Assembly (NCBI GenBank): GCA_041660525.1
Contig: JBAZWD010000007.1
Span: 62,001-126,000, forward strand
Direction: 5' to 3'
Source of the DNA: JABCZS01 sp041660525
GTDB lineage: Bacteria; Pseudomonadota; Gammaproteobacteria; JABCZS01
Length of the DNA stretch: 64,000 bases
The notes under the pieces were generated by a model. The model made no database searches. It was not told the DNA's origin and saw nothing but the letters and a program-made list of their open reading frames with translations. Position numbers and translations under genes: made by a program. Positions within the stretch are counted from its first letter, which is position 1. Every line of letters begins with the position of its first letter. Positions 26,403 through 34,892 of this stretch are shown piece by piece.

Positions 26403-27215
26403 ATGGATGGTACTATGAAGACAATATCTTTTGCCCAAAAAGTAGCGCAGGCGAGCAAGCGCAATCAATCACTCCTCTGTGTAGGCCTTGATCCTGATAT
26501 CAGTAAATTCCCAGAAAATGTGCTGAGGGAAGAATACCCTATTTTTGCTTTTAATCGTGCGATTATTGAAGCGACTCATGATTTAGTCTGCGCCTACAAA
26601 CCGCAAATTGCTTTTTATGCAGCCATGCGTGCAGAAGATCAACTGGAAATGACCATCAATTTTATTCGTGAACATTACTCGCATATTCCAGTCATTTTAG
26701 ACGCAAAACGCGGCGATGTTGGCAGTACTGCCAAACAATATGCTATTGAAGCTTTTGATCGTTATCAAGCCGACGCTGTTACCGTTAATCCTTATTTAGG
26801 TTATGATTCTTTAGAACCGTTTTTAGAATATAAAAATAAGGGCGTGATCATTTTATGTCATACCTCGAATAAAGGTTCAAAAGATATTCAAGAATTGCAT
26901 GTCAATGATATTTTTCTTTATGAAAAAATTGCAATGCTCTGTGCAACGCATTGGAATGAAAATAATAATATTGCTTTGGTTATCGGCGGCACTTACCCAC
27001 AAGCGCTCAGCAAAATTCGCGCTATTATTGGCGACATGTTGTTATTAGTACCCGGTGTTGGCGCGCAAGGTGCATCGATCGAAGATGTGGTTACACACGG
27101 CAAAACTGCGGATGGCGGTGGTTTAATTATTAGTGCTTCACGCAGTATTTTATATGCGCAAGATCCCCGCGCTGTCGCTACTCAACTACGTGATGAAATG
27201 AATCTATACCGATAA
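26403..27215 (+). CDS. pyrF: Orotidine-5'-phosphate decarboxylase, type 2
   Basis: PyrF decarboxylates OMP to UMP, the last step of pyrimidine synthesis. The 270-residue protein is of the longer type 2 class: SLLCVGLDPDISKFP near the N-terminus, CAYKPQIAFYAAM, the catalytic VILDAKRGDVGSTAKQYA (Asp-Lys-Asp set), VNPYLGYDSLEPFL, and LLVPGVGAQGASIEDV with IISASRSILYA. Two starts are possible: ATG 26403 or ATG 26415, which gives MKTISFAQKV, the usual family beginning; neither has a strong ribosome-binding site. It is followed by fadE after 10 bases. Confidence 0.94.
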   Translation: MDGTMKTISFAQKVAQASKRNQSLLCVGLDPDISKFPENVLREEYPIFAFNRAIIEATHDLVCAYKPQIAFYAAMRAEDQLEMTINFIREHYSHIPVILDAKRGDVGSTAKQYAIEAFDRYQADAVTVNPYLGYDSLEPFLEYKNKGVIILCHTSNKGSKDIQELHVNDIFLYEKIAMLCATHWNENNNIALVIGGTYPQALSKIRAIIGDMLLLVPGVGAQGASIEDVVTHGKTADGGGLIISASRSILYAQDPRAVATQLRDEMNLYR

Positions 27216-27225
27216 GGACAAAGTC

Positions 27226-29589
27226 ATGAGTGTATTTATTTTTATACTTGCCGTTTTATTATTACTTTATAATCGTGCAAGCTTAAAAGTATTCACGTTG
27301 TCGGTATTTGTTTTATTATGCTTTCATTCACTTACTTGTGCACTTATTTTTCTCGCTATCGCATTACCTTTTAATATCACTCAAATTCGGGCGCAAATTT
27401 TCTCACGATTTATTTTAACCATTTTTAAAAAGCAAATGCCGCATATTTCTGAAACTGAAAAAGCAGCCATAGAAGCGGGTGATATTTGGTGGGAAGCGGC
27501 GCTATTTACTGGTATGCCAGATTTTACGCAACTACAAGCTTATCCTAAGCCTACTTTATCTGCCGAAGAACAAGCTTTTATTGATCATCAAGTGCGCGAG
27601 CTTTGCGATATGATTGATGATTGGCAAATCACCAGCACCGGTAAAATTCCAGACGATGTTTGGGATTTTATGAAAAAAAATGGATTTTTTTCCCTCATCA
27701 TTCCAAAAACTTACGGCGGCAAAGCATTTAGCGCACTGGCGCATTCAGAAATTTTAGCTGTAATTGCCAGTCGCAGTTTATCCATGGCAGCTACTGTTTC
27801 TGTGCCTAATTCGTTAGGCCCGGGTGAATTATTATTACATTACGGAACGCCTGAGCAAAAAGATTATTATTTACCGCGTTTAGCAAAAGGTTTAGAAGTG
27901 CCCTGTTTTGCATTAACAGGCCCTGAAGCAGGATCTGATGCGGGCAGCATTCCGGATACCGGCATTGTGTGTCGCGGTGAATTTGAAGGCAAACAAATAA
28001 TTGGTTTAAAACTCAATTGGGATAAACGTTACATTACGCTTGCACCGGTTGCTACATTATTAGGATTAGCGTTTAAATTATATGATCCCGATAAATTATT
28101 AAGCGATCAAGTTAATCGCGGCATTACCTGCGCGCTCATTCCAGTGAATATGCCAGGTATAACCATTGGTCATCGCCATATGCCTTTAAATATGGCATTT
28201 CCAAATGGTCCCACGCAAGGTCATGATGTATTTGTTCCACTGGATTTTATTATTGGTGGTGAAAAAATGATAGGCCAAGGTTGGCGGATGTTGGTCGAAT
28301 GTTTATCTGCAGGTCGTGCTTTATCTTTACCTTCTTTAGCATTAGGTGGCGCAAGGGCTGGAACATTTGCAACGTTTGCTTATGCACATATTCGCCAGCA
28401 ATTTGGTGAGCCTATTGGTTATTTTGAAGGCGTTGAAGAAGCATTAGTACGCATGGCCGGATTTACTTATATTATTGAATCAGCCCGTTTATTTACCGCA
28501 GGCGCTGTAGATTTAGGCTTAAATCCTAGCGTACCTTCTGCCATAGTAAAATACCATGCCACAGAGTTGAGCCGAAAAGTTTCGCTCGATGCCATGGATA
28601 TTCATGGCGGTAAAGGCATTTGTTTAGGACCACATAATTATTTAGGCCGTTTTTATCAAGGTGTTCCGGTTGCCATTACAGTAGAAGGCGCAAATATTTT
28701 AACGCGCACGTTAATGATTTTTGGTCAAGGCGCTATACGCGCGCATCCTTATTTATTAACAGAATTAAGAGCAGCCGAACAACATGATTTAAAAGATTTT
28801 GATAAAGCTATTTTTGCACATGCAGGATTTATATTAAGTAATATTGTACGTACATTTTGTTTAACGCTAACGTGTGGTTATGCGAATCTGTCTGCGCCCC
28901 GCACAGAAGCTCGCCGCTATTATCAACAAATAACCCGTTTATCTAGCGCATTTGCACTCAGCGCAGATTTATCTTTAATTTTATTAGGTGGACGTTTAAA
29001 ACGTTTAGAAAAATTATCGGGCCGTCTTGCCGATGTACTTAGCATGTTATATTTAACTTCAGCGGTATTAAAACGTTATCACGACGAACACACGCCGGAT
29101 GAAAAATTATTACTGGATTGGAGTTGTAAATATTTACTCAATCAACTCGAAATACAATTGTCAGCATTTTGGAAAAATTATCCTAATCGTCTGTTTGGTT
29201 TTTTAATGCGCAAATTTATATTTCCATTCGGTATTTGCATGAATCCTCCCAGTGATCAACAAGGTCACTTGATCGCTAAAAATTTATTAAATCCTGGCTC
29301 TTTACATGATTTATTTAAAAAAGGTTTATTCTTACAACCTTCTCCTGGAAATCTATTAGCTGATCTTGAAACCACCTTATTAAAATGCGTTCAAGCAGAA
29401 GAACTCGAAAAGCGCATTAAGCATGCTTTAAAAGCGGGTGAAATTCATAAAATTAAATTAGATGATGATCTACAACAAGCAAAAGATGCAGGCATTATTA
29501 CCGACGCTGAATTTTTGCAAGTTAGGCAAGCGCGTGCTGCAAGACGCAGCATTATTGCGGTGGATGATTTTATGCCCAATATACCGTAA
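27226..29589 (+). CDS. fadE: Acyl-CoA dehydrogenase FadE
   Basis: FadE catalyses the first step of fatty-acid beta-oxidation, introducing the 2,3-double bond with FAD. The 787-residue protein is close to E. coli FadE (814). Two N-terminal hydrophobic segments (residues about 2-15 and 22-46) anchor it to the membrane. They are followed by GGKAFSALAHSEILAVIASRS, CFALTGPEAGSDAGSIPDTG (flavin/substrate site), GRALSLPSLALGGARAG, and AMDIHGGKGICLGPHNYLGR. A long C-terminal domain typical of FadE follows. AAGGA precedes the ATG. Together with tesA elsewhere in the window it indicates active fatty-acid turnover. Confidence 0.95.
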   Translation: MSVFIFILAVLLLLYNRASLKVFTLSVFVLLCFHSLTCALIFLAIALPFNITQIRAQIFSRFILTIFKKQMPHISETEKAAIEAGDIWWEAALFTGMPDFTQLQAYPKPTLSAEEQAFIDHQVRELCDMIDDWQITSTGKIPDDVWDFMKKNGFFSLIIPKTYGGKAFSALAHSEILAVIASRSLSMAATVSVPNSLGPGELLLHYGTPEQKDYYLPRLAKGLEVPCFALTGPEAGSDAGSIPDTGIVCRGEFEGKQIIGLKLNWDKRYITLAPVATLLGLAFKLYDPDKLLSDQVNRGITCALIPVNMPGITIGHRHMPLNMAFPNGPTQGHDVFVPLDFIIGGEKMIGQGWRMLVECLSAGRALSLPSLALGGARAGTFATFAYAHIRQQFGEPIGYFEGVEEALVRMAGFTYIIESARLFTAGAVDLGLNPSVPSAIVKYHATELSRKVSLDAMDIHGGKGICLGPHNYLGRFYQGVPVAITVEGANILTRTLMIFGQGAIRAHPYLLTELRAAEQHDLKDFDKAIFAHAGFILSNIVRTFCLTLTCGYANLSAPRTEARRYYQQITRLSSAFALSADLSLILLGGRLKRLEKLSGRLADVLSMLYLTSAVLKRYHDEHTPDEKLLLDWSCKYLLNQLEIQLSAFWKNYPNRLFGFLMRKFIFPFGICMNPPSDQQGHLIAKNLLNPGSLHDLFKKGLFLQPSPGNLLADLETTLLKCVQAEELEKRIKHALKAGEIHKIKLDDDLQQAKDAGIITDAEFLQVRQARAARRSIIAVDDFMPNIP

Positions 29590-29657
29590 AAAATACGAGT
29601 TGATAAAATCTCAAATTTTATGTTATACCTAAATTATTAGATTCTACGAGGTCTATT

Positions 29658-30308
29658 ATGCTCGCACTCAATCATTATGATCACTTAACTCTCGCAAATA
29701 TAGAAAATTTTTCTGAAAAATCAGAAGGTTATGTTATTTGGAAAGATAGAAATTACCGTTACCTAGGCGCCAACTCGCACGCAGGTGAGTTTACCCGTTT
29801 GCCTCTGAATGATTTCATTGGCTTAACCGATCAAGAGATGAATTGGTTACCTGGAGGTCACTGCGCTACGTATTTTAATGCAATAGACGATCAGGTCATC
29901 AAAGGGCAACGCGTAATGACCAATGAAAGAGAAATGACTATAAAATCTAATCCGCAAGGAGAAATCATAACGCGCATTGTAGTTGCCAGCAAACGGCCCA
30001 TAGTTCATAACGGTTTTTGTTTAGGCGTTGTTATTCAAGCTATTGATATTACGCAAACACTCTTCCCAACTTTGTCTTCTCCCAAAAGTATTTCAAACGA
30101 AAAAAACTTATTTGCACCTAGGGAACTTGACTGTATAGAACTGTTATTATTTGGCTATTCCTATAAATGTATTGCAAATAAACTCGGATTATCGACCCGG
30201 ACGGTCGAATATTACATCGAAAATATAAAACGGAAATTAAACTGCACAAACAAGCAAATGCTGATTGATAGGCTTTTGCAATTAGGCTATACCCCTAATT
30301 ATCATTAA
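29658..30308 (+). CDS. PAS-domain LuxR-type transcriptional regulator
   Basis: The 216-residue protein has an N-terminal PAS-like sensor (about 18-135; EGYVIWKDRNYRYLGANSHAG, then GVVIQAIDIT at its end) and a C-terminal LuxR/FixJ helix-turn-helix (about 152-210; ARELDCIELLLFGYSYKCIANKLGLSTRTVEYYIENIKRKL). It has no receiver domain, so it likely senses a ligand or redox signal directly. The PAS ends in the same way as those of the two histidine kinases at 45-51 kb. It lies 121 bases upstream of the bufferin operon on the same strand and could regulate it; the inverted repeat at 30361-30395 would be a candidate site. Confidence 0.82.
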   Translation: MLALNHYDHLTLANIENFSEKSEGYVIWKDRNYRYLGANSHAGEFTRLPLNDFIGLTDQEMNWLPGGHCATYFNAIDDQVIKGQRVMTNEREMTIKSNPQGEIITRIVVASKRPIVHNGFCLGVVIQAIDITQTLFPTLSSPKSISNEKNLFAPRELDCIELLLFGYSYKCIANKLGLSTRTVEYYIENIKRKLNCTNKQMLIDRLLQLGYTPNYH

Positions 30309-30360
30309 AGACCTAAGTCCTATAAGTCTTGATTTTGGACCCTCTTAAGCTAATCTTAAT

Positions 30361-30395
30361 AATGGATATCTCAACTTCATCCTTAGCTATCCATT
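30361..30395. promoter_or_regulatory. Inverted repeat upstream of the bufferin operon
   Basis: AATGGATA (30361-30368) and TATCCATT (30388-30395) are perfect inverted arms with a 19-base spacer, 35 bases before the bufA2 start. This may be an operator for a regulator of bufferin synthesis or an RNA hairpin in its leader. CGGAG at 30416-30420 is the ribosome-binding site of bufA2. Confidence 0.4.
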
Positions 30396-30429
30396 AGTCT
30401 AACTTTAAACCTATTCGGAGAAAATAATC

Positions 30430-30723
30430 ATGTTAAATAAGAAATTTTTAGCCACTGCTGCTGCCTTTGCTTTGACTGCTGCTGCTTCAGCTTCTGTTTT
30501 TGCAAACACAGCTCAGGTAAAATGTATGGGTGTTAACAGCTGTAAAGGTACTGGTTCTTGCAAAACAACTCAAAATGCTTGCAAAGGCCAAAATGCTTGT
30601 AAAGGTCAAGGTGTTATGATGAAATCTCCAGCTGATTGCGCAGCTGCTGGTGGTACTGTTGCTGTAGATCCTAACGCAATGATGAACTCAACAACAACTA
30701 GCACAACAACAACAACGCATTAA
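30430..30723 (+). CDS. bufA2: BufA2-type bufferin precursor (copper-binding RiPP)
   Basis: Bufferins are periplasmic RiPPs whose cysteines are converted by an MNIO enzyme to heterocycles that bind copper and protect the cell. The 97-residue precursor has a clear Sec signal peptide (MLNKKFLATAAAFALTAAASASVFA), then a Cys/Lys/Gly-rich core: VKCMG, NSCKG, GSCKT, NACKG, NACKG and a last Cys in PADCAAAGG, six Cys in all. It ends with a Ser/Thr/Asn repeat tail. The CKG spacing matches the BufA2 type. bufB and bufC follow directly on the same strand, but a terminator sits between, so the precursor should be made in excess over its enzymes. Confidence 0.9.
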   Translation: MLNKKFLATAAAFALTAAASASVFANTAQVKCMGVNSCKGTGSCKTTQNACKGQNACKGQGVMMKSPADCAAAGGTVAVDPNAMMNSTTTSTTTTTH

Positions 30724-30740
30724 TATTTAGTAAAACCCAC

Positions 30741-30773
30741 AAAGTGCGTTTAATAATTTAAACGCACTTTTTT
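30741..30773 (+). terminator. Rho-independent terminator/attenuator between bufA2 and bufB
   Basis: AAAGTGCGTTTAA (30741-30753) pairs perfectly with TTAAACGCACTTT (30758-30770) over 13 bp with a TAAT loop, and Ts continue to 30773. It starts 17 bases after the bufA2 stop and ends 13 bases before bufB. Partial readthrough would set a high precursor-to-enzyme ratio. Confidence 0.85.
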
Positions 30774-30786
30774 AATTGAAGTAACC

Positions 30787-31629
30787 ATGTCAAATCACAA
30801 AGAATTTTTAGGTTTCGGTTTAGGCCTAAGGCCCGATCATTACAATGCTATTCTTGCTGAACAACCTGCTGTTGATTGGTTTGAAATTTTAACTGAAAAT
30901 TACTTAATACCCGGCGGAAAACCGCTCGACTTTCTCGATAAAATCCGCACAAATTATCCCATGGTCATGCACGGTGTTTCGATGTCATTAGGCAGTACCG
31001 ATCCGATTGATTTAGATTATCTACGCGAATTAAAAGCATTAATTAAACGCGTTGAACCCAAGTGGATTTCTGATCATTTATGCTGGACAGGCATACATAA
31101 TAAAAACATGCACGACTTGCTGCCACTACCTTATACGCAGGAAGCTATCGATCATATTGTTAATAAAATATCACAAGTGCAAGAATTTTTAGGTCAGCGT
31201 ATTTTAATTGAAAATCTTTCCAGCTATATTACCTATCAACAATCGCTTCTGCCCGAATGGGAATTTTTAGCACAAATAGCAAAGCAAGCAGATTGTTTAA
31301 TTTTACTCGATGTAAACAATGTTTATGTCAGTGCAAATAACCACGAATTCTCGCCCATGGATTATATTAATGCAATGCCCGTTGATCGCGTTATGCAAAT
31401 TCATTTAGCCGGACATTCCTATGAAGACGGTTGTATTATTGATACACACGATCACCCTATTATTGATCCAGTCTGGGATTTATATGAAAAAACATTAAAG
31501 CGTTTAGGTCCTGTTTCCACCATGATCGAACGCGATGATCATATTCCACCGCTATCAGAATTATTAACCGAGCTTAATCACGCACGCGAAATCGCCAAAA
31601 AAGTATTAAATCATCATGAATACGCTTAA
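30787..31629 (+). CDS. bufB: MNIO (DUF692) bufferin maturase BufB
   Basis: MNIO proteins are multinuclear non-haem iron-dependent oxidases that modify cysteines in RiPP precursors. The 280-residue protein carries the DUF692 hallmarks: GFGLGLRPDHY start, VDWFEILTENYL, MVMHGVSMSLGS (His ligand), ISDHLCWTG (Asp/His), ILIENLSSYIT (Glu/Asn), LLDVNNVYVSA, QIHLAGH and DTHDHPI (further ligands), and a late TMIERDDHIP. Length is normal. It lies between bufA2 and bufC, which identifies its substrate as the upstream precursor. It overlaps bufC by 14 bp. Confidence 0.95.
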   Translation: MSNHKEFLGFGLGLRPDHYNAILAEQPAVDWFEILTENYLIPGGKPLDFLDKIRTNYPMVMHGVSMSLGSTDPIDLDYLRELKALIKRVEPKWISDHLCWTGIHNKNMHDLLPLPYTQEAIDHIVNKISQVQEFLGQRILIENLSSYITYQQSLLPEWEFLAQIAKQADCLILLDVNNVYVSANNHEFSPMDYINAMPVDRVMQIHLAGHSYEDGCIIDTHDHPIIDPVWDLYEKTLKRLGPVSTMIERDDHIPPLSELLTELNHAREIAKKVLNHHEYA

Positions 31630-32374
31630 TCAATTACAAGATGAATTCCAAAATTATTTACTCGATAAAAACGATACAACTATTTATACCCATATTATCA
31701 GCACCGAAAAAATGCCTGCGGCCAAGCGTTTACATATTTATGCAAATGCATATTACGCACGTCTAGTCGAAGCACTTGGATCCACTTATCCGGCTTTATT
31801 AAATTATTTAGGGTTCGATGATTTTTATCAATTAGGCTGTGAATATGCAAAAGCACATCCTTCCACGTATCGCTCTATCCGCTGGTTTGGCGATCAATTC
31901 GCAAACTATTTACCCGATCATCTTGCTGAAATAGCAAAAATAGAATGGACGATGTACTCCGTGTTTGATTCAAAAAATGAAGCATCACTACAATTAGAAG
32001 AACTTGCAAAAATCCCCCCAGAATCTTGGAGCGACATGAAATTACAACCTCACGCCAGCGTCAGACGTTTAGATCTCAATTGGAATTCAATTCAAATATG
32101 GCAAGATCTAATAGAGGAAAAACAACCGAATGCAACCATTAAAAATGCATACACTGTTCCATGGATCTTTTGGCGCAAAGATTTAGACAATCAATATTGT
32201 TCACTTGAAACAGAAGACGCTTATGCATTTGATGCATTAATAAAGGGCGAAGATTTCGGCACTATCTGCGAAAAATTATTAAAATTTCATCACGAAGATC
32301 AAGTCGGCCTTCGCGCCGCATCTTTATTAAAAGGTTGGACGCAAGCAGGATTGATTGGTAAAGTTTCTTATTAA
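31616..32374 (+). CDS. bufC: DUF2063 bufferin partner protein BufC
   Basis: DUF2063 proteins accompany MNIO enzymes and are thought to bind the precursor and present it to the oxidase. The 252-residue protein starts with LNQLQDEFQNYLL, then KRLHIYANAYYARLVEALGSTYPALLNYLG, the core of the domain, and HPSTYRSIRWFGDQFANYLP. The second half is less conserved. The gene overlaps bufB by 14 bp and converges with the SLC13 transporter gene with a 4-bp overlap of their ends. With bufA2 and bufB it completes the minimal bufferin operon. No transporter or DoxX-type gene follows. Confidence 0.93.
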   Translation: MNTLNQLQDEFQNYLLDKNDTTIYTHIISTEKMPAAKRLHIYANAYYARLVEALGSTYPALLNYLGFDDFYQLGCEYAKAHPSTYRSIRWFGDQFANYLPDHLAEIAKIEWTMYSVFDSKNEASLQLEELAKIPPESWSDMKLQPHASVRRLDLNWNSIQIWQDLIEEKQPNATIKNAYTVPWIFWRKDLDNQYCSLETEDAYAFDALIKGEDFGTICEKLLKFHHEDQVGLRAASLLKGWTQAGLIGKVSY

Positions 32375-33708
32375 AGTATCATCAAGTAAACAAATATAAA
32401 TACTATCGCTAACAAATTAAGTAGCCAACCCGTAGATATCATTTCTTTTAGTTTAATTTTTCCCGTACCATAAACAATAGCGTTAGGCGGTGTAGAAATT
32501 GGAAACATAAACGCCATACTAACAGTCAAGCCCACTAATGGCGCCAATAAAATAGGTGGGAAATGAATACTTTGAGCACTGATTACTAAAATCGGCATAC
32601 ACAAAGCAGCTGCTGCAGCATTGCTCATCATTTCCGTTAAAAAGATAATAAAAATAATACTGACTAAAACAAAAATTAAAATATCACCATCCACAGCTCG
32701 ATCAATCACATTAAAAGCCAACCACTGCCCTGCTCCACTACTTTGTAATAAAGCACTTAAACACATACCACCGCCGCTTAATAATAAAATGCCCCATTGT
32801 GTGTGTTTTTCAATATCCTGCCATTCTAATAAATTAACTAAAACTAAAATTGCGCCCGTCACCATAATAATCCACGTATCCATACTATCTATTTGAAAGC
32901 TATCGGCCAAATAACCTGAAATCATCCATGAAATACATGTGAGTGCAAAAATAAATAACACTGCATGCTGTTTAAGACTCAGTTTTGGAACAACGATATT
33001 GACATCAATTAAATGATTTAGACTAGGCTTTAATTTCCAGGCCATTACCCATAACATTAATGGAAAAAATACCGCGCAAGCCGGTCCTAGTAAAGCAAGC
33101 CAATGAAAAAAATCAATATCTAATTGTCCACCAATAATAATATTGGCAGGCGTGCCAATTAAAGTAACCATGCCGCCTAGAGAAGAAGAATACGCTAAAC
33201 CCAATAACGCATAAGTTTGCGTATTTTTATGGTGGTTTTGCGGCAACCGATTAATAATACTAAATAATATAGGCAACATCATCAGCGTAGCCGAAGCATT
33301 GCTCATCCACATGGATAAAAATGCTGTTACTAAAAACATGCCAACTAATATTTTCCCTGTATGCTGACCACAATGTTGCAAAATCACCGCAGCAAACCAA
33401 TGATCCAGTTCATGCTTTTGCAAAACAGCTGATAAAATAAAACCACCAAAAATTAAAAATACCACAGGACTTGCAAAATGCGCCAGACTTCCTGTTAAGG
33501 TTTCCAAATGAAATAATGCCGCCAATATCGGAATCAACAACGCCGTAATAGCCACAGGCAAAGCCTCACTATTCCACAGGCCCGCAATCACAATTAAAAT
33601 ACACAAACCCGCTTTAGGCGCAGCCGCAATCGGTGCAAAAGGATAAACAAGACCAAAGGCAATTATGCTTAGAATGGTAATAATTAAAAGGCGGTGTGAA
33701 ATTTTCAT
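32371..33708 (-). CDS. SLC13/DASS-family Na+-coupled anion transporter
   Basis: This is an inner-membrane carrier of the divalent anion:Na+ symporter family, which takes up dicarboxylates, sulfate or phosphate. The 445-residue protein has a signal-anchor first helix, WNSEALPVAITALLIPILAAL (typical SLC13 N-terminal motif), VFLIFGGFILSAVLQKH, MWMSNASATLMMLPI (first S-N-x-x-x-T-like substrate motif, S-N-A), GTPANIIIG, and the second-repeat equivalents EMMSNAAAAALCMPI and STPPNAIVYGTGKI. All of the family's paired motifs are present, so it should be functional. The exact substrate is not predictable. Confidence 0.9.
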   Translation of the reverse strand: MKISHRLLIITILSIIAFGLVYPFAPIAAAPKAGLCILIVIAGLWNSEALPVAITALLIPILAALFHLETLTGSLAHFASPVVFLIFGGFILSAVLQKHELDHWFAAVILQHCGQHTGKILVGMFLVTAFLSMWMSNASATLMMLPILFSIINRLPQNHHKNTQTYALLGLAYSSSLGGMVTLIGTPANIIIGGQLDIDFFHWLALLGPACAVFFPLMLWVMAWKLKPSLNHLIDVNIVVPKLSLKQHAVLFIFALTCISWMISGYLADSFQIDSMDTWIIMVTGAILVLVNLLEWQDIEKHTQWGILLLSGGGMCLSALLQSSGAGQWLAFNVIDRAVDGDILIFVLVSIIFIIFLTEMMSNAAAAALCMPILVISAQSIHFPPILLAPLVGLTVSMAFMFPISTPPNAIVYGTGKIKLKEMISTGWLLNLLAIVFIFVYLMIL

Positions 33709-33727
33709 AAATAGAATCTTACTGTAC

Positions 33728-34114
33728 TCAAGGACTCTGAGTATTTTTCAAGACTAAAAACTTTTTATCAAACGTATATAAAGGCAAAGTTTGTTCTTCT
33801 TCACTCACTGCATAAATCAAGCAATCAGAAAAATCCATAGTATGCTTTTCAAATATATGCAGCGCTTTAGCAAATACTTCTTCATGCTGTAAAATATAGG
33901 CTGCATTATGGTAAAGTTCATTTAGTATAAACATAACCTGTGGCTTTTTAAGGCCATACGCACGCACCAATACCCAAATAAGTTCTACCTGAACTATTTG
34001 TGGGATATATACCTGCTTAGCTTTTTGTGCAAGTTTACGCGCTGCACGCATTTGTGTTGCTTCTTGATCGTCTATTAAAATGCGTACTAAAACATTGGTA
34101 TCAAGTGTAATCAT
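33728..34114 (-). CDS. PIN-domain toxin of a type II toxin-antitoxin pair (VapC-like)
   Basis: The 128-residue protein is a single PIN domain, a predicted Mg-dependent RNase: ITLDTNVLVRILIDD (Asp5), IVQVELIWVL (Glu near 45), DFSDCLIYAVSEEE (Asp near 95), and PLYTFDKKFLVL (Asp near 115). All four acidic positions are present, so it should be active. It overlaps the AbrB-type antitoxin gene by 14 bp, so the two are co-translated. The antitoxin comes first in the operon, as is usual for autoregulated pairs. Confidence 0.9.
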   Translation of the reverse strand: MITLDTNVLVRILIDDQEATQMRAARKLAQKAKQVYIPQIVQVELIWVLVRAYGLKKPQVMFILNELYHNAAYILQHEEVFAKALHIFEKHTMDFSDCLIYAVSEEEQTLPLYTFDKKFLVLKNTQSP

Positions 34115-34340
34115 CTAAAGGACCTTGACTGATGGCTTGTTCAATATCAGCTAAAGTAACTTTTTTATTCACGCTTAGCAAGCCAAAAGAACTATTAATA
34201 TCTTCTTGTTGTTTAGCTAAAACAATTTCATTGTTATGCGCATAAAAGGCTACTTTATCACCAGGTTGCAACTCAAGCTGCTCCCGCAATGCTGCGGGTA
34301 TGGTAATTTGGCCTTTTTGGGTTACTGTTGAAGTGAGCAT
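34101..34340 (-). CDS. AbrB/MazE-type antitoxin
   Basis: The 79-residue protein has an N-terminal swapped-hairpin DNA-binding domain of the SpoVT-AbrB type (STVTQKGQITIPAALREQLELQPGDKVAF, residues about 4-32) and a short C-terminal tail that should wrap the PIN toxin (VTLADIEQAISQGPLDDY). Such antitoxins neutralise the toxin and repress their own operon together with it. The gene is the first of the pair, with an operator-like palindrome just upstream. Confidence 0.92.
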   Translation of the reverse strand: MLTSTVTQKGQITIPAALREQLELQPGDKVAFYAHNNEIVLAKQQEDINSSFGLLSVNKKVTLADIEQAISQGPLDDYT

Positions 34341-34355
34341 TACTTTATGTCCTGT

Positions 34356-34404
34356 GGTATTACTTTATTACCAAAGTATAGCATGTTGAAAATAAGTAGC
34401 ACAA
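34356..34404 (-). promoter_or_regulatory. Promoter and palindromic operator of the AbrB/PIN toxin-antitoxin operon
   Basis: On the minus strand TTGTGC (34404-34399) is followed after 18 bases by TATACT (34380-34375). Just downstream, covering the likely transcription start, is the near-perfect palindrome GGTATTACTTTATTACC (34356-34372, one mismatch), a good site for autorepression by the AbrB-type antitoxin. Confidence 0.55.
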
Positions 34405-34407
34405 TAC

Positions 34408-34827
34408 TTACCACTCCCCTACATTACCCATAGACACCCAAGGCTCCATCGGCGCTAATGCTTCGCCTTTTTGTAATAATTCAATTGAAACTTGATCAGG
34501 GGATCGAATAAACGCCATACGACCATCGCGCGGTGGGCGTAGGATGGTTACACCTTTTTTCTGTAGGTTTTCGCAAAATTCATAAATATTGTCCACTTCA
34601 TAAGCCAAATGTCCAAAATTGCGGCCGACGGAATAGGCTTGTGTTTGATCCCAGTTATACGTTAATTCAACCATGGGCTCGCCTGGCGCGGTTGCTAAGA
34701 AAATTAAGGTAAAACGCCCTTTTTCATATTCATTGCGTTTTATTTCTTTGAGCCCTAATTTATTTACATAAAAATCTAGCGTTTCCTCTAAATTTAAAAC
34801 TCTGACCATGGTGTGCAAATAACGCAT
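34408..34827 (-). CDS. gloA: Lactoylglutathione lyase (glyoxalase I)
   Basis: GloA converts the methylglyoxal-glutathione hemithioacetal to S-lactoylglutathione, detoxifying a glycolytic by-product. The 139-residue protein is the short Ni/Co-type form: the metal ligands are His5 (RYLHTMVRV), Glu near 57 (PMVELTYNW), His near 74 (FGHLAYEVD) and Glu near 122 (VSIELLQKG). Conserved blocks LEETLDFYVNKLGLKEI and GRMAFIRSPDQVSIELL are intact. It diverges from tex with about 65 bases between the two start codons. Confidence 0.95.
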   Translation of the reverse strand: MRYLHTMVRVLNLEETLDFYVNKLGLKEIKRNEYEKGRFTLIFLATAPGEPMVELTYNWDQTQAYSVGRNFGHLAYEVDNIYEFCENLQKKGVTILRPPRDGRMAFIRSPDQVSIELLQKGEALAPMEPWVSMGNVGEW

Positions 34828-34892
34828 TTTGAGCTCCTGTGTGTTTATGGTATTCTAATTACCTACGTTGTTATAGTATAAAAGGAAGTTGT

